Positions 8,691-18,265 are shown, numbered from the stretch's first letter. The stretch: DNA of 64,000 bases from Chlorogloeopsis sp038404745 (GCF_038404745.2 NZ_JAYKTT020000088.1:186001-250000), one strand, 5' to 3'. Translations and numbers: made by a program. The notes: generated from the sequence alone by a model not told the origin.

Positions 8691-8733
8691 ACCCAATACC
8701 TAATACTTAAAAGATAGACACAGATAAACACAG

Positions 8734-9540
8734 ATGATGAGGTTAATAGTTATTTTGTTGAGTCTGTTGCTTGTGTTTGGGTGGGCTGAGGCTGTTATGG
8801 CACAATCCCAAAAGCCCATCATCACTCAAGAGCAGTTACGAAAAGGGGATGAGTTGACAAGAGCAGCTTTTGCGGCAACGAGTAAAGGTGATTTTGCTAC
8901 AGCCGAAAAGTACTGGACAGAAATTATTGAGCAATTCCCAGAAAACCCTGCAATTTGGAGTAATCGGGGAAATTCTAGAGTGAGTCAAAATAAGCTAGAA
9001 GAGGCGCTGACTGATTTTAATAAAGCAATTGAACTTGCACCAGACATTACAGATCCCTATTTAAATCGTGGTACTGCTCTTGAGGCTTTGGGAAGATGGG
9101 AAGAAGCGATCGCAGATTATAATCACATCCTCGAACTCGATCCTAAAGATGCAATGGCGTACAACAATCGCGGTACTGCCGAAGTCGGTTTACAGAGGTG
9201 GGAAGAAGCGATCGCTGACTACAAAAAATCAATGGTATTAGCCCCCAATTTAGTCATTGCCCGTGGCAACTACGCTCTGGTTTTGTATGAAACTGGGCAA
9301 ATTGAGCCAGCAATTCGAGAAATGAAAAACATAGTCCGCAAATATCCCAACTTTGCTGATACACGTGCTGCACTCACAGCGGCTCTTTGGGTGAATGGAC
9401 AAAAAGGCGAAGCAGAAAGTAATTGGGTAGCGGTTTCTGGACTCGATCCACGTTATAAAGATATCAATTGGGTGAAAAATATTCGTCGCTGGCCTCCTAG
9501 TATGGTAGAAGCTTTGGATAAGTTTTTGAGTTTGAAGTAG
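8734..9540 (+). CDS. Secreted TPR-repeat protein
   Basis: The 268-residue protein opens with a signal peptide (residues 1-23, cleavage near VMA-QS), so it is probably periplasmic or thylakoid-lumenal. About five tetratricopeptide repeats follow from residue 45 to 210. The clearest are NRGNSRVSQNKLEEALTDFN, NRGTALEALGRWEEAIADYN and NNRGTAEVGLQRWEEAIADY. TPRs form protein-binding superhelices, and such proteins often assist assembly of membrane or photosynthetic complexes; the partner here is not known. The C-terminus (WVKNIRRWPPSMVEAL) is outside the repeats. It is not obviously in an operon with the following glycosyltransferase, 127 bases on. Confidence 0.85.
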   Translation: MMRLIVILLSLLLVFGWAEAVMAQSQKPIITQEQLRKGDELTRAAFAATSKGDFATAEKYWTEIIEQFPENPAIWSNRGNSRVSQNKLEEALTDFNKAIELAPDITDPYLNRGTALEALGRWEEAIADYNHILELDPKDAMAYNNRGTAEVGLQRWEEAIADYKKSMVLAPNLVIARGNYALVLYETGQIEPAIREMKNIVRKYPNFADTRAALTAALWVNGQKGEAESNWVAVSGLDPRYKDINWVKNIRRWPPSMVEALDKFLSLK

Positions 9541-9667
9541 CTGGAATTAGGAATTAAGAAAACTGATACTGTAGTGAAATCTAAAAAGTCACTGCAAATG
9601 GAAATTCTTTCTATATAGAACGCCTCAAACCAGTCAAAAACTCTGAAAATAAACAAAGGTATTTACC

Positions 9668-10951
9668 ATGACTCATTTTGGAATAATCTGCCCTGGTTCA
9701 ACTGGTCACCTTAACACAATGCTCCCTTTAGGGAAAGAACTGCAACAGCGAGGGCATCGCGTCACCTTATTTGGAGTACTCGATGCTCAATCCAAAACTC
9801 AAGCAGCAGGATTAGAATTCCGGGTAATTGGCGAATCTGAGTTTCCTGAGGGGGCAAATGCAGAATCTTTGGCTAAGTTAGGACAACTCAGTGGTCGTTC
9901 AGCATTTAAATATACCGTTAGTCTTTTAAAGAATGGTGCAGCCGTTGTCCTCCGAGATACACCGAAAGCAATTAAAGAAGCGGGTGTGGAGGCACTACTA
10001 GTAGATCAAGCTTCACCAGAAGGAGGAACTGTTGCAGATTTTTTGAATATTCCCTTCATCACTATTTGCAGTGCTGTAGTACTGAATCGAGAAGAAAGTG
10101 TTCCACCCATTGTCACAAATTGGCACTATAGTCCGGCGTGGTGGGCGCGGCTACGCAACCGAGCAGGTTATGAGTTGCTCAAACGTATAGCCAAGCCAAT
10201 TCGGGATTTAATTGATGAGTATCGTCGAGAGTGGAAATTACCTCCACACTCCAGCCCCAATGAAGGCTATTCCCAATTAGCTCAAATTAGTCAACAACCT
10301 GCTGAATTGGAATTCCCCAGGCAAAATTTACCTCAGTGGTTCCATTTTACAGGGCCTTATCATAGTCCAATTGGTCGGGAACTCCCTGCTTTTCCTTATG
10401 AAAAGTTGACCGATCAACCGTTGATTTATGCCTCAATGGGAACTGTACAAAATAGATTAATAAAAGTTTTTCATAATATTGCTGAGGCATGTGTAGGATT
10501 GGATGCCCAACTGGTAATTTCTTTAGGTGGTTCAGCCAGCCCAGAATCCCTACCAGCACTGCCCGGTTCACCTTTGGTTGTAGAATATGCGCCCCAACTG
10601 GAATTACTTCAAAAAGCCGATCTCACCATTACCCACGCAGGTATGAATACAACTTTAGAATGCTTGAGTAATGGCGTGCCAATGGTTGCAATCCCAATTG
10701 CCAACGATCAGCCAGGGATAGGAGCGCGTATAGCTTGGGCAGGTGTTGGTGAGGCTATACCTGTAGCCCGCTTAAATGTCCTTAAGTTGCGAGAAGCCAT
10801 CAAACGAGTACTGACGCAAGAATCCTACAAACAAAATGCGCTTAGATTACAAGCAGCTATTAGCCGTGCCGGGGGGGTTAGTCGAGCCGCTGATATTATT
10901 GAGCAGGCTGTATCTACAGGAAAGCCTGTACTTGCTAACACTAATTCCTAA
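9668..10951 (+). CDS. MGT-family glycosyltransferase (UGT-like)
   Basis: This is a GT-B fold, GT1-type enzyme of 427 residues that transfers a sugar from a nucleotide donor to a small lipophilic acceptor. The N-terminal acceptor domain opens with the glycine loop GIICPGSTGHLNTMLPLG. The C-terminal donor domain has the signature THAGMNTTLECLSNGVPMV followed by IPIANDQPGIGAR, which binds the nucleotide sugar. It resembles macrolide and zeaxanthin glycosyltransferases, but the acceptor cannot be read from sequence. It is followed after 182 bases by an acyltransferase-like gene on the same strand and then a convergent P450. This suggests decoration of a secondary metabolite or carotenoid, which is inference. 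Confidence 0.88.
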   Translation: MTHFGIICPGSTGHLNTMLPLGKELQQRGHRVTLFGVLDAQSKTQAAGLEFRVIGESEFPEGANAESLAKLGQLSGRSAFKYTVSLLKNGAAVVLRDTPKAIKEAGVEALLVDQASPEGGTVADFLNIPFITICSAVVLNREESVPPIVTNWHYSPAWWARLRNRAGYELLKRIAKPIRDLIDEYRREWKLPPHSSPNEGYSQLAQISQQPAELEFPRQNLPQWFHFTGPYHSPIGRELPAFPYEKLTDQPLIYASMGTVQNRLIKVFHNIAEACVGLDAQLVISLGGSASPESLPALPGSPLVVEYAPQLELLQKADLTITHAGMNTTLECLSNGVPMVAIPIANDQPGIGARIAWAGVGEAIPVARLNVLKLREAIKRVLTQESYKQNALRLQAAISRAGGVSRAADIIEQAVSTGKPVLANTNS

Positions 10952-11133
10952 TGCTTGCTTGAGGGTGTATAGATTGAATTGGTTCAAAAGAAGTTGTGCT
11001 GCGATCGCGCTTAAGTCTCCCAAGATTAATAAAAGATATAAAACGGCACTGTTCATAAATCCTGCAAATTAAATGCTTTGAGGATACAACAACAGGGCGA
11101 TCGCGTAGGTAAAAAGTTACCAATTTAATAATT

Positions 11134-12450
11134 ATGAACTCTTTAAATAGAAAACTTGGTCTCGTCGAGAATCTGTTTAAAATTCTCCATGATTTAGGCT
11201 CCATGATTGATGTAAATGTTGCCCGGCTCGAAGGACAACTTACACCCGATATTCTCCAGCAGGCTCTGAATTTGGTACAAAAGCGTCATCCAATGCTTCA
11301 AGTTCACATTGTTGAATCTTCAGATGGTGCTTATTTTTGTTTTGAGGGAACGTCTAAAATTCCTTTGCATATTAGAAACAAACAAGATGAGAATCAATGG
11401 CTTGAGATAGCTGAAGACGAATTGCACAAAAAATTCTCTGGGAGTATGGAGCCTCTTTGTCGGGTCACTTTTCTTCCTTCTTCTACCAGTAATGGCACTA
11501 GCGAAATTATTGCAACGTTTCATCATGCTGTTACTGATGGAATGTCATGTATGCGTTTTTTCGATGACTTATTGTCTTATTGTCAACAAATTACTGATGG
11601 AGAAGATATAGACACAGTAGTAACTATGGAACTTCTTCCTCCACTTGAAAAGATGCTTGCTAACAATCTTCCCAGTCACAATCAAACAGAAGAAGCTCAA
11701 GAAAAATCTCATCGAGAAAATCATTCACCAAAGTTAATCATTGAAGAAGAAGCATCTCCAAGCCAGCGTCGCACCTGTCTTGTCACTAAAATTTTAAGGA
11801 AAGATATAACTGTTTTATTGAAAGACCGCTGCAAACAAGAGAAAACAACAGTACATGGTGCACTTTGCGCTGCTATGTTATTGGAAACGGCAAAAATTGT
11901 CTTTCGTGATGGCAATATCAGAAATATAAACTTATCTTGCGGTTCCAATGTAAGTCTACGAAAATTTTGTCAACCTGAAGTGATGGATAAACACATTGGT
12001 TGCTTTATTTCTGGAATAGAAGAAATTCATTGTTTAGAAAAAGATATCCAATTTTGGGATTTAGCACGAGAATGCAAGCTAAAAATTAACCAGTCTATTA
12101 ATAGTAACTTACCGCTTTTTCAAGTTTCAAATGCAGATAATTTTCGGAAATTTAATAAAGATTTTCTCAACAAAGCTTCAGCCCATAATATGGGAAGAAG
12201 CACAACTACACATATTTCAAATAGAGGACAATTCAACTTATCAGACAAATATGGTTCTTTGAAATTAAAAGAACTATATTTTGCTACGGGACAGCATATA
12301 GTTGGTACTTGCTTTTGGTTAGGAGTAGTAACTTTCCACGAACACCTATTTTGTACTTTTGCTCATGTAATTCCTTTAGTAAGTGTCAAGACAGCAGAGC
12401 AGTTTGCAGATTCTGTTGTGGTTACTATACAAAAAGCCTGCATATCCTAA
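11134..12450 (+). CDS. Condensation-domain-like acyltransferase
   Basis: The 438-residue protein belongs to the chloramphenicol-acetyltransferase/condensation-domain fold. The catalytic HHxxxDG motif is HHAVTDG at residues 130-136, in the right context (ATFHHAVTDGMSCMRFFDDL). The N-terminus (LFKILHDLGSMIDVNVARLEG) matches the substrate-tunnel start of PapA5-like and alcohol-acyltransferase enzymes. It stands alone, without carrier-protein or adenylation domains, so it probably esterifies a free acceptor with an acyl-CoA or carrier-bound acyl group. It is AT-rich compared with its neighbours. Following the glycosyltransferase, it could acylate a glycosylated product. Acyl donor and acceptor are unknown. 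Confidence 0.8.
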   Translation: MNSLNRKLGLVENLFKILHDLGSMIDVNVARLEGQLTPDILQQALNLVQKRHPMLQVHIVESSDGAYFCFEGTSKIPLHIRNKQDENQWLEIAEDELHKKFSGSMEPLCRVTFLPSSTSNGTSEIIATFHHAVTDGMSCMRFFDDLLSYCQQITDGEDIDTVVTMELLPPLEKMLANNLPSHNQTEEAQEKSHRENHSPKLIIEEEASPSQRRTCLVTKILRKDITVLLKDRCKQEKTTVHGALCAAMLLETAKIVFRDGNIRNINLSCGSNVSLRKFCQPEVMDKHIGCFISGIEEIHCLEKDIQFWDLARECKLKINQSINSNLPLFQVSNADNFRKFNKDFLNKASAHNMGRSTTTHISNRGQFNLSDKYGSLKLKELYFATGQHIVGTCFWLGVVTFHEHLFCTFAHVIPLVSVKTAEQFADSVVVTIQKACIS

Positions 12451-12511
12451 TCTTAAAAATTGGTTTTACTTACAATCTTCGTTACCGATTGTTTCTATAA
12501 CCCGCCCTGAA

Positions 12512-13909
12512 TCACTTAATTGAACTACTAACAGATTCGGAGGGTTGCTCTTGGTACACACGCCTCCCCTTCACCACCATCTGTACACCACCACTCGGTC
12601 TAAATAGAGCGCCATTACGTACTGCCTGTACTGGTTTACTATCAGCTAGTTCCATTTGCCAGCGAGACAGCAGTGTTGCCAAAACTATTTTCATTTCAAA
12701 TAAGGCAAATGCCATACCTATACAGCGACGATTACCACCACCAAATGGTAAATACTCATAGGGAGCAAATTGACGTTCTAGGAAACGCTCTGGCTTAAAC
12801 AGCTTGGATTCGGGATATAAATCTTCTCGATGATGAGTTAAATAAATACAGGGAATGACTAAAGTAGCTGGCTCCAACTCATAGCCCATGATTTCTAGCG
12901 GTGATTTTACCACTCGATTCAATGCCAGAATTACCACTGGATATAGGCGCAGTGTTTCACTGCAGACAGCATTCAAATAGGGCGATCGCAAAATCATGTT
13001 TGGATCGGGATTAGCACCCAGCCCATCCAGTTCTTGCAGCAGCTTCTCGCGCACATGAGGAAGATGGTGAATCCAGTAGAGCGCCCATGCTAGAGAACTT
13101 GCTGTTGTTTCATGACCTGCTACTAATAAAGTAATTAACTCATCGCGTAACTCCACATCTGTCATTGGCTGCCCATGTTCGTCCCTCGCTGCCATCATTA
13201 AAGACAGAATATCAGTTCGAGATGGATCGGGTTGCTCTTTGCGTTCTTGAATCTCGGCGTAGATGAGTTCGTCAAGTTGCTGGATTTGGTGCATGAATAT
13301 TCCCCAAGGACTCCACCGTCCAAAATCCTTGCGCAGTATTGGGAAAAGAAACATCAGTGCTGTCACTAAAGGTGCTTTGGGGTTGAGTATGGCAATCAGC
13401 CGTTCTCTGAGTTTTTCGTAACGCGGCCCTTCTTCTAGACCAAATACTGCTTTTAAAATCACCTGGAAGGATATTGTTTGCATAGATGGCAGAACTGAAA
13501 ATTGTTCTCCAACCTGCCAGTGATCGCTTTCTTGCACTGTGATGTCCCGAATTAATTCACCATAAGCTAACATTCTTTCCCCATGTAAAGGAGGAGTTAA
13601 AAGCTTTCTTTGCCGTTGGTGGGGTTTTCCTTCTAACGTCAGCAGAGATTGTTGTCCCAAAAGAGGTGATTGAATACCCGCTGGTTCACCAGAGTCCAAT
13701 TGTTTTGGATCGGTGGTAAAAATCTGTTGAATCGCTTGAGGATTGCTAATAAATACTTGAGGAGTAAAAACTGGGCCGATCCGAAGAGTGAAGATATCGC
13801 CGTACCGTTTTGCACAGTCTTCCATATATTCCAGCGGGCTAGTCATCCACTGAAATGTCTGTACCCAAGGATGACTTTGAGGACCGTTAGGCAGTTTATG
13901 TGCAAGCAT
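12512..13909 (-). CDS. Cytochrome P450, CYP110-like
   Basis: This 465-residue haem mono-oxygenase has all P450 landmarks: I-helix AGHETT (264-269), K-helix ETLR (318-321), the PERF meander, and the haem loop FGGGNRRCIG with Cys396 as axial ligand. The N-terminus (LPNGPQSHPWVQTFQWMTSP) is that of the CYP110 family, which is widespread in filamentous cyanobacteria and known to act on fatty acids, alkanes and terpenoids. No membrane anchor is seen, so it should be soluble and use ferredoxin. It converges on the acyltransferase gene, 61 bases apart, and shares a region with the glycosyltransferase. The substrate is not predictable. Confidence 0.93.
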   Translation of the reverse strand: MLAHKLPNGPQSHPWVQTFQWMTSPLEYMEDCAKRYGDIFTLRIGPVFTPQVFISNPQAIQQIFTTDPKQLDSGEPAGIQSPLLGQQSLLTLEGKPHQRQRKLLTPPLHGERMLAYGELIRDITVQESDHWQVGEQFSVLPSMQTISFQVILKAVFGLEEGPRYEKLRERLIAILNPKAPLVTALMFLFPILRKDFGRWSPWGIFMHQIQQLDELIYAEIQERKEQPDPSRTDILSLMMAARDEHGQPMTDVELRDELITLLVAGHETTASSLAWALYWIHHLPHVREKLLQELDGLGANPDPNMILRSPYLNAVCSETLRLYPVVILALNRVVKSPLEIMGYELEPATLVIPCIYLTHHREDLYPESKLFKPERFLERQFAPYEYLPFGGGNRRCIGMAFALFEMKIVLATLLSRWQMELADSKPVQAVRNGALFRPSGGVQMVVKGRRVYQEQPSESVSSSIK

Positions 13910-13924
13910 TTTTTTATCTCCTAA

Positions 13925-14406
13925 GAATTTTATCCATACTGGCTAATACTAGTAATTTGCACATCTAATAATTAGATTGATCTTAGAACAAGTATGGAAA
14001 TGAGGAGCTTAAAAATTCCTGAACTACTAGTTCATTACATTAATTTAGACAGGCAGTATTCTAGGTAAAAGTGTAGTCTAAAAACACTTTTCACACTATG
14101 TCAATGCTAGTTAAATATGCTGTTAACTGACTTAATTAAAACATCAGAAATCAGTGTATTTAACCAAGAAGGGTAAAAATTCTGTTTGGGTTTTAAAACG
14201 AGCGCAAATTTTACTTTTAGCAGATCAGGGTGATCAAGATACAGCGATCGCGTCAGCAATATCTGAGATTATGAACCGAAAACACTGTTTTATGTAAGCT
14301 ATCAGGAACTTAGACTCAAGAATATTATAAAATTCAATTGCTCTGCGTAATCCAGCTTGAAATCGCTGTATATCTTGTATTAATCGAAAAATTCCAAATT
14401 TTTAAG
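13925..14406. other. Intergenic region upstream of the P450 gene
   Basis: This is AT-rich DNA between the divergently placed P450 and a small membrane protein gene. It should contain both promoters. I see one HIP1 site near 14245 and several TTTTCAC/AAAAGTG-type inverted phrases around 14070-14100 (AAAAGTGTAGTCTAAAAACACTTTT), which could be an operator or a hairpin. No gene or RNA is recognised. Confidence 0.3.
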
Positions 14407-14628
14407 ATGACGTATCTACCAACAGCTTTGCAAGCACAAGTTCATCCAAGCAAACAAAATGATATTGCCACAGATACTCTTACAGGATGTACGGTAATTT
14501 CAGTACCTATAATTTTAGTGCTAATAATTATTAGCTATCGCAAGCGTAAAGCTCAAATTCTCCGCCAACGAATTGCACATATGGAAAAGATATGGCGTTT
14601 AAATGCTCAAGACAAAACTCCTGAATGA
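14407..14628 (+). CDS. Small single-pass membrane protein, 73 aa
   Basis: A short protein starting MTYLPTALQAQVHPSKQND. One hydrophobic helix, TVISVPIILVLIIIS (about residues 28-44), is followed by a strongly basic cytoplasmic tail (YRKRKAQILRQRIAHMEKIW). The frame is open back to a TTG at 14338, but the ATG at 14407 gives a sensible N-terminus. There is no strong Shine-Dalgarno. No family is recognised, and function is unknown. It could be a phage-shock-like or scaffold peptide, but nothing supports that beyond layout. Confidence 0.45.
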   Translation: MTYLPTALQAQVHPSKQNDIATDTLTGCTVISVPIILVLIIISYRKRKAQILRQRIAHMEKIWRLNAQDKTPE

Positions 14629-14849
14629 CCTATCATGTTAGCTTAAGCTACGATTGAGTCACAAGCTTTTAGGCTAAAAGGACGAGGTATTAAAACCTCA
14701 TCCAAAACTCAAATTCTTTACAAACAACGCAAAACCTATTCTGAGTTCTTCTTGACAAACTTTATAATAACAGTAGATTTAAAGCTTTATTACTGACATA
14801 CTTTATTAATTGACTTTTGAATGGTGATCAAATCATCATTGTGCAACTG

Positions 14850-15626
14850 TTAACTTAATAGTTCCTGAATTTTTATCGCATTTAACTGCTCAACATTATT
14901 TAAAACTATTGCTGCTCCTGCTTGTTGCAAACTTTTAGCATATGCATCACGTCTTGCAGCTGTTTCTTGGACATGCGGTGGTAAAACTCCCACACCAATC
15001 CAAGTGCGATCGCGCTGGAGCGATCGCGCTTTCTCGACTGTGTACATATCAGCTACTGTATCTCCCACGTATATAACTACGGATGTTTTGTCAAGTCCAT
15101 CCTCTAGCAGGCGGACAGTAGCAAAAAGTCCAGTCGGATCTGGTTTGCCAGGAGCATCTTCCATCGCAATTAAAACTGGGGACTGCAAACCAAGGCGGCG
15201 TTGCAAAACATATGTAGCAGAAGCACGAGTAGCGCCGCTAAAAAATCCCCATCTAATTCCAGCTAAAGTCAGTTGTTCGAGATAGCTTGGTTGTAACAAT
15301 AAGGGTTCATCGCAAATATAGCCTGTAAAATTGTCTGGATCTGTGCCTCGGTAACGTGATTGAAAAAAGGCAACAATATTTTCGTAGTCCAACTTTAATT
15401 GTTGGCGCGATCGCCCTTGAGTTTCAAAGTAGCGATAGATTAACTCTTGAGATGCTTCCCAATCATTATTCCAGATACCTTCAGATTTTAACTGGTCTAT
15501 TTCTACTGATGTCGGACGATAAGCTTTTGCTGTAAAATACTCCACTGTGTCTGCAAGCGCCCGTCGATAGGAACCGCCTACATCACGCACAACACCGTCA
15601 ATATCAAAAACAACAATTGTATTCAT
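14850..15626 (-). CDS. HAD-superfamily hydrolase (TIGR01548-like)
   Basis: This is a haloacid-dehalogenase-type phosphatase of about 258 residues. Motif I is VVFDIDGVVRDVGG, with the nucleophile Asp and the general acid Asp two residues on. Motif II is in WGFFSGATRAS, motif III includes the Lys of GKPDPTG, and motif IV is IYVGDTVADM. The sequence matches a subfamily found in cyanobacteria and some archaea, whose substrate is not known to me. Two ATGs (15632 and 15626) are possible; the second gives MNTIVVFDIDG. Heptamer-like text (GGTCATTAGTGATTAG) lies immediately upstream instead of a Shine-Dalgarno. The gene stands alone. Confidence 0.85.
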   Translation of the reverse strand: MNTIVVFDIDGVVRDVGGSYRRALADTVEYFTAKAYRPTSVEIDQLKSEGIWNNDWEASQELIYRYFETQGRSRQQLKLDYENIVAFFQSRYRGTDPDNFTGYICDEPLLLQPSYLEQLTLAGIRWGFFSGATRASATYVLQRRLGLQSPVLIAMEDAPGKPDPTGLFATVRLLEDGLDKTSVVIYVGDTVADMYTVEKARSLQRDRTWIGVGVLPPHVQETAARRDAYAKSLQQAGAAIVLNNVEQLNAIKIQELLS

Positions 15627-15766
15627 GGTCATTGGTCATTAGTGATTAGCTTGTCCCCTGTCCCCTTGTCTCCCCATCATTAATTTAGTCATCTGGTAAG
15701 GTATTGCGTTAAAATAAGCGATCGCTGTCATTAGTTAAGTTTTGCCCGGAAATCCCGGAGGTGCAA

Positions 15767-16066
15767 TTGTCAAAGTTTATTTTGAAAATTTTGTGGTTAG
15801 ACGATAACGTCGCCTTGGCGGTCGATCAGGTAGTGGGTAAAGGTACTAGTCCTTTGACTAAGTACTTCTTCTGGCCCAGAAACGATGCCTGGGAAGAATT
15901 AAAAAAAGAGCTGGAGTCCAAACACTGGATTAGTGAATTAGATCGGGTAGAGATACTCAATAAAGCTACCGAAGTTATCAACTACTGGCAAGAGGAAGGT
16001 AGAAATCGTCCGATGGCCGAAGCCCAGTTGAAGTTTCCTGAAGTTGCCTTTACAGGTAGCGCTTGA
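15767..16066 (+). CDS. ycf65: Ribosomal protein PSRP-3 / Ycf65
   Basis: This 99-residue protein is the cyanobacterial and plastid-specific 30S ribosomal subunit protein PSRP-3 (Ycf65). It carries the family sequence SKFILKILWLDDNVALAVDQ, then KGTSPLTKYFFWPR and EVINYWQEEGRN. I place the start at the TTG at 15767: GGAGG lies five bases upstream and the resulting MSKFILKILWL matches the family N-terminus. The in-frame GTG at 15761 would overlap the Shine-Dalgarno itself. It converges with the kinase gene, with one base between the stop codons. Confidence 0.93.
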   Translation: MSKFILKILWLDDNVALAVDQVVGKGTSPLTKYFFWPRNDAWEELKKELESKHWISELDRVEILNKATEVINYWQEEGRNRPMAEAQLKFPEVAFTGSA

Positions 16067-16067
16067 T

Positions 16068-17879
16068 CTAAGTATTACCAAATGAATTTAGCTGCTGTTG
16101 TCTTAGCTCCCAGAGCTTGATTGTCTTATCCCTGCTGCCACTAACAATCAGTTGTGCAACAGGGCTAACAGCAACGGCAGATACTGAGTCTTCATGTCCT
16201 GTGAGAGTAGCAATTTCTTCTCCAGTGCTGATTCTCCAAATTTTAATTGTGTTGTCTCTACTTCCACTGATCAGCGTTTCACCATTAACACTAAAAGTTA
16301 CCGTCAGCACAGCCCAAGAATGACCTTGTAGTGTGCGAATTACCTGACCAGTATTGATATCCCAAAATTTGATAGTGTTATCATCGCTACCAGTTGCCAA
16401 CATTTTTCCATCAGGACTAAAAGCGAGTGTCAAAACTGCCCATGTATGGCTAGAAAGGCTATAGAATGGGCAGTTTTTAAATTTCTCTTTGTCAAGATGG
16501 GGAGAATTGAGTGAAGAAATATCCCACAATCGAATTGTTCTGTCATAACTAGCACTGGCAAGAAGTTGATGAGAACTAAACGCTACTGCACTCACTTGTA
16601 ATTGGCGTCCTACCAGTGTACAAACTTCTTTACCTGTTTCGACATTCCAGAGTTTAACTGTTTTATCCCAACTGCCACTGGCTAGTATTGTTCCATCAAG
16701 ACTGAAAGCAACTGATTTGACGCTGTTTGTGTGTCCAACAAGGGTAAATATTTGCTCACGCGTACTCACGTTCCATAATTTAATTGTTTTATCATCACTA
16801 GCCGTTGCCAAAATTTTTCCATCAGGGCTGAAAGCAATTGTTTTTACAGCTTGATTGTGTCCAGCTAAAGTACAAATCAGTTTTTTAGTATTTAAATCCC
16901 ATAATTTAGTTGTTTTGTCATCATGAGTGCTGGCTAATATTTCCCCATATTCCCCTTCATGACTGAGGCTAATGGCAATAGAATTTACGCTACTTAAGAA
17001 ACTAGGATGTGCAGCTAAGGTATGTAGACAGTGCCAATTTTGGACTTGAGATTTGGCATGGATAATTGGAGATTGGATACCGATTACTTGCATAACTTCA
17101 TCAGCCGATTGAAAGCGATCGCTCTGGGAATTTTCTATTAGTTTGTCAATAATGTTGCCCAGGCGATCGCTAATTTTAGTAGTCAAATACTGTCGCCAAA
17201 CCCAGGAATTGCTAGCAGTATCAAATAAATCAAAAGGAGAAATTTGAGTAAGTAAGTAAATACAAGTTACACCCAAGCTATAAAGGTCACTTGCAAATAC
17301 GGGTTTACCTTGTGTTTGTTCTGGTGCAGCGTATTCTGGACTACCTATACTGTGTTCACCTGTTATTTGTTCCCTTTGTGACAAAAATTTAGCTGTACCA
17401 AAATCCACCAAGATTAGATCCTCCCCTAGCCTCCCTTTATCAAGGGGGGGTGCCGTAGGCTGGGGGAATCTCAAAATCAGATTTTCGGGTTTAATATCGC
17501 AGTGGATGATATTGCGATCACAAGTAAATTTGAGAACAGGCAACAAATTCTCTAAAAGTTGCCAAATTTGAGTTTCGCTAAAGCTTCCCCATTCTTCCAG
17601 AAGGGTAGCTAAATTTTTGCCCTCAATATATTCCTGCACAAAATAAAAGTGCTGATTTTCTACAAAGTATGCTGTTAAAGTGGGGATTTGTGGATGTCTC
17701 CCCAATTCCTCTAGTTGTTGTGCTTTTTTTAGCAATTTTTCTGCTGTTTGCTCTTGCTGTTGTGTTTTTTGCACAACACAAACAATTGGGGGAGATTGTC
17801 CTTCATCTATTGCGAGAAAGGTTTGGCAAAATCCACCTTTACCAATCTGTTTAATTAAGTGGTAACGTTCGTGCAGCAC
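16068..17879 (-). CDS. Ser/Thr protein kinase with seven WD40 repeats
   Basis: The 603-residue protein joins a eukaryotic-type kinase domain (about 5-270) to a seven-bladed WD40 propeller (about 285-600). The glycine loop is IGKGGFCQTF, the catalytic loop is HCDIKPENLI and the metal motif is DFGTAKF. WD blades end in phrases such as TKLWDL, IKLWNV, VKLWNV, IRLWDI, IKFWDI, IKIWRI and IKLWEL. Such proteins are regulatory in filamentous cyanobacteria, the propeller binding partners. Two oddities: the usual invariant Lys (VVK) reads VVQK, and residues about 143-153 (PPLDKGRLGED) are an absorbed intergenic repeat. The start is GTG at 17879. Confidence 0.9.
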   Translation of the reverse strand: MLHERYHLIKQIGKGGFCQTFLAIDEGQSPPIVCVVQKTQQQEQTAEKLLKKAQQLEELGRHPQIPTLTAYFVENQHFYFVQEYIEGKNLATLLEEWGSFSETQIWQLLENLLPVLKFTCDRNIIHCDIKPENLILRFPQPTAPPLDKGRLGEDLILVDFGTAKFLSQREQITGEHSIGSPEYAAPEQTQGKPVFASDLYSLGVTCIYLLTQISPFDLFDTASNSWVWRQYLTTKISDRLGNIIDKLIENSQSDRFQSADEVMQVIGIQSPIIHAKSQVQNWHCLHTLAAHPSFLSSVNSIAISLSHEGEYGEILASTHDDKTTKLWDLNTKKLICTLAGHNQAVKTIAFSPDGKILATASDDKTIKLWNVSTREQIFTLVGHTNSVKSVAFSLDGTILASGSWDKTVKLWNVETGKEVCTLVGRQLQVSAVAFSSHQLLASASYDRTIRLWDISSLNSPHLDKEKFKNCPFYSLSSHTWAVLTLAFSPDGKMLATGSDDNTIKFWDINTGQVIRTLQGHSWAVLTVTFSVNGETLISGSRDNTIKIWRISTGEEIATLTGHEDSVSAVAVSPVAQLIVSGSRDKTIKLWELRQQQLNSFGNT

Positions 17880-18265
17880 AATATTGTGATTTCAGTAAGA
17901 TACAAGGTTCGGTTGTAGCTTGGCTTTCTATTATGCAATGCCTAGTAACCTCGGTGTAAAGAAATAACAAGTCATAAATCGTGTCAGCATCTCATAATGT
18001 ATACTTTAGAAACTACAAAAATCCAACTTGTTTAATACCAAGTTAAAGGGAAAAATTCTTGCGGCGTACGTGCGATCGCTTTCTACGTTGGGCTAGAACT
18101 AGAAGCGGTAAAGACCATGACTAAGAATTTCAACATAAATATATAGATAGCCAGAATACATTCACTTGGATATTCGACAAGAGGTGATAAGGGAAAATTA
18201 TGGAGTTAATACTCCTGGAGAAAATCACTGGAATTAATTGAATAGAGTTCCAAGAGGACTGTAGG
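17880..18265. other. Intergenic region between kinase and beta-lactamase-like gene
   Basis: This AT-rich gap lies between divergent genes and should contain both promoters. A HIP1-type site (GCGATCGC) lies near 18071. Just upstream of the hydrolase there is purine-rich sequence (AAGAGGACTGTAGG) that could serve as its ribosome-binding site. I see no other gene, RNA or clear repeat here. Confidence 0.3.

Noticed and set aside
8429..8717. Frames on both strands between ruvB and the TPR gene
   Set aside because: They read through the same kind of repeat mosaic, with Arg/Pro/Ser-rich products typical of GC-rich non-coding DNA.
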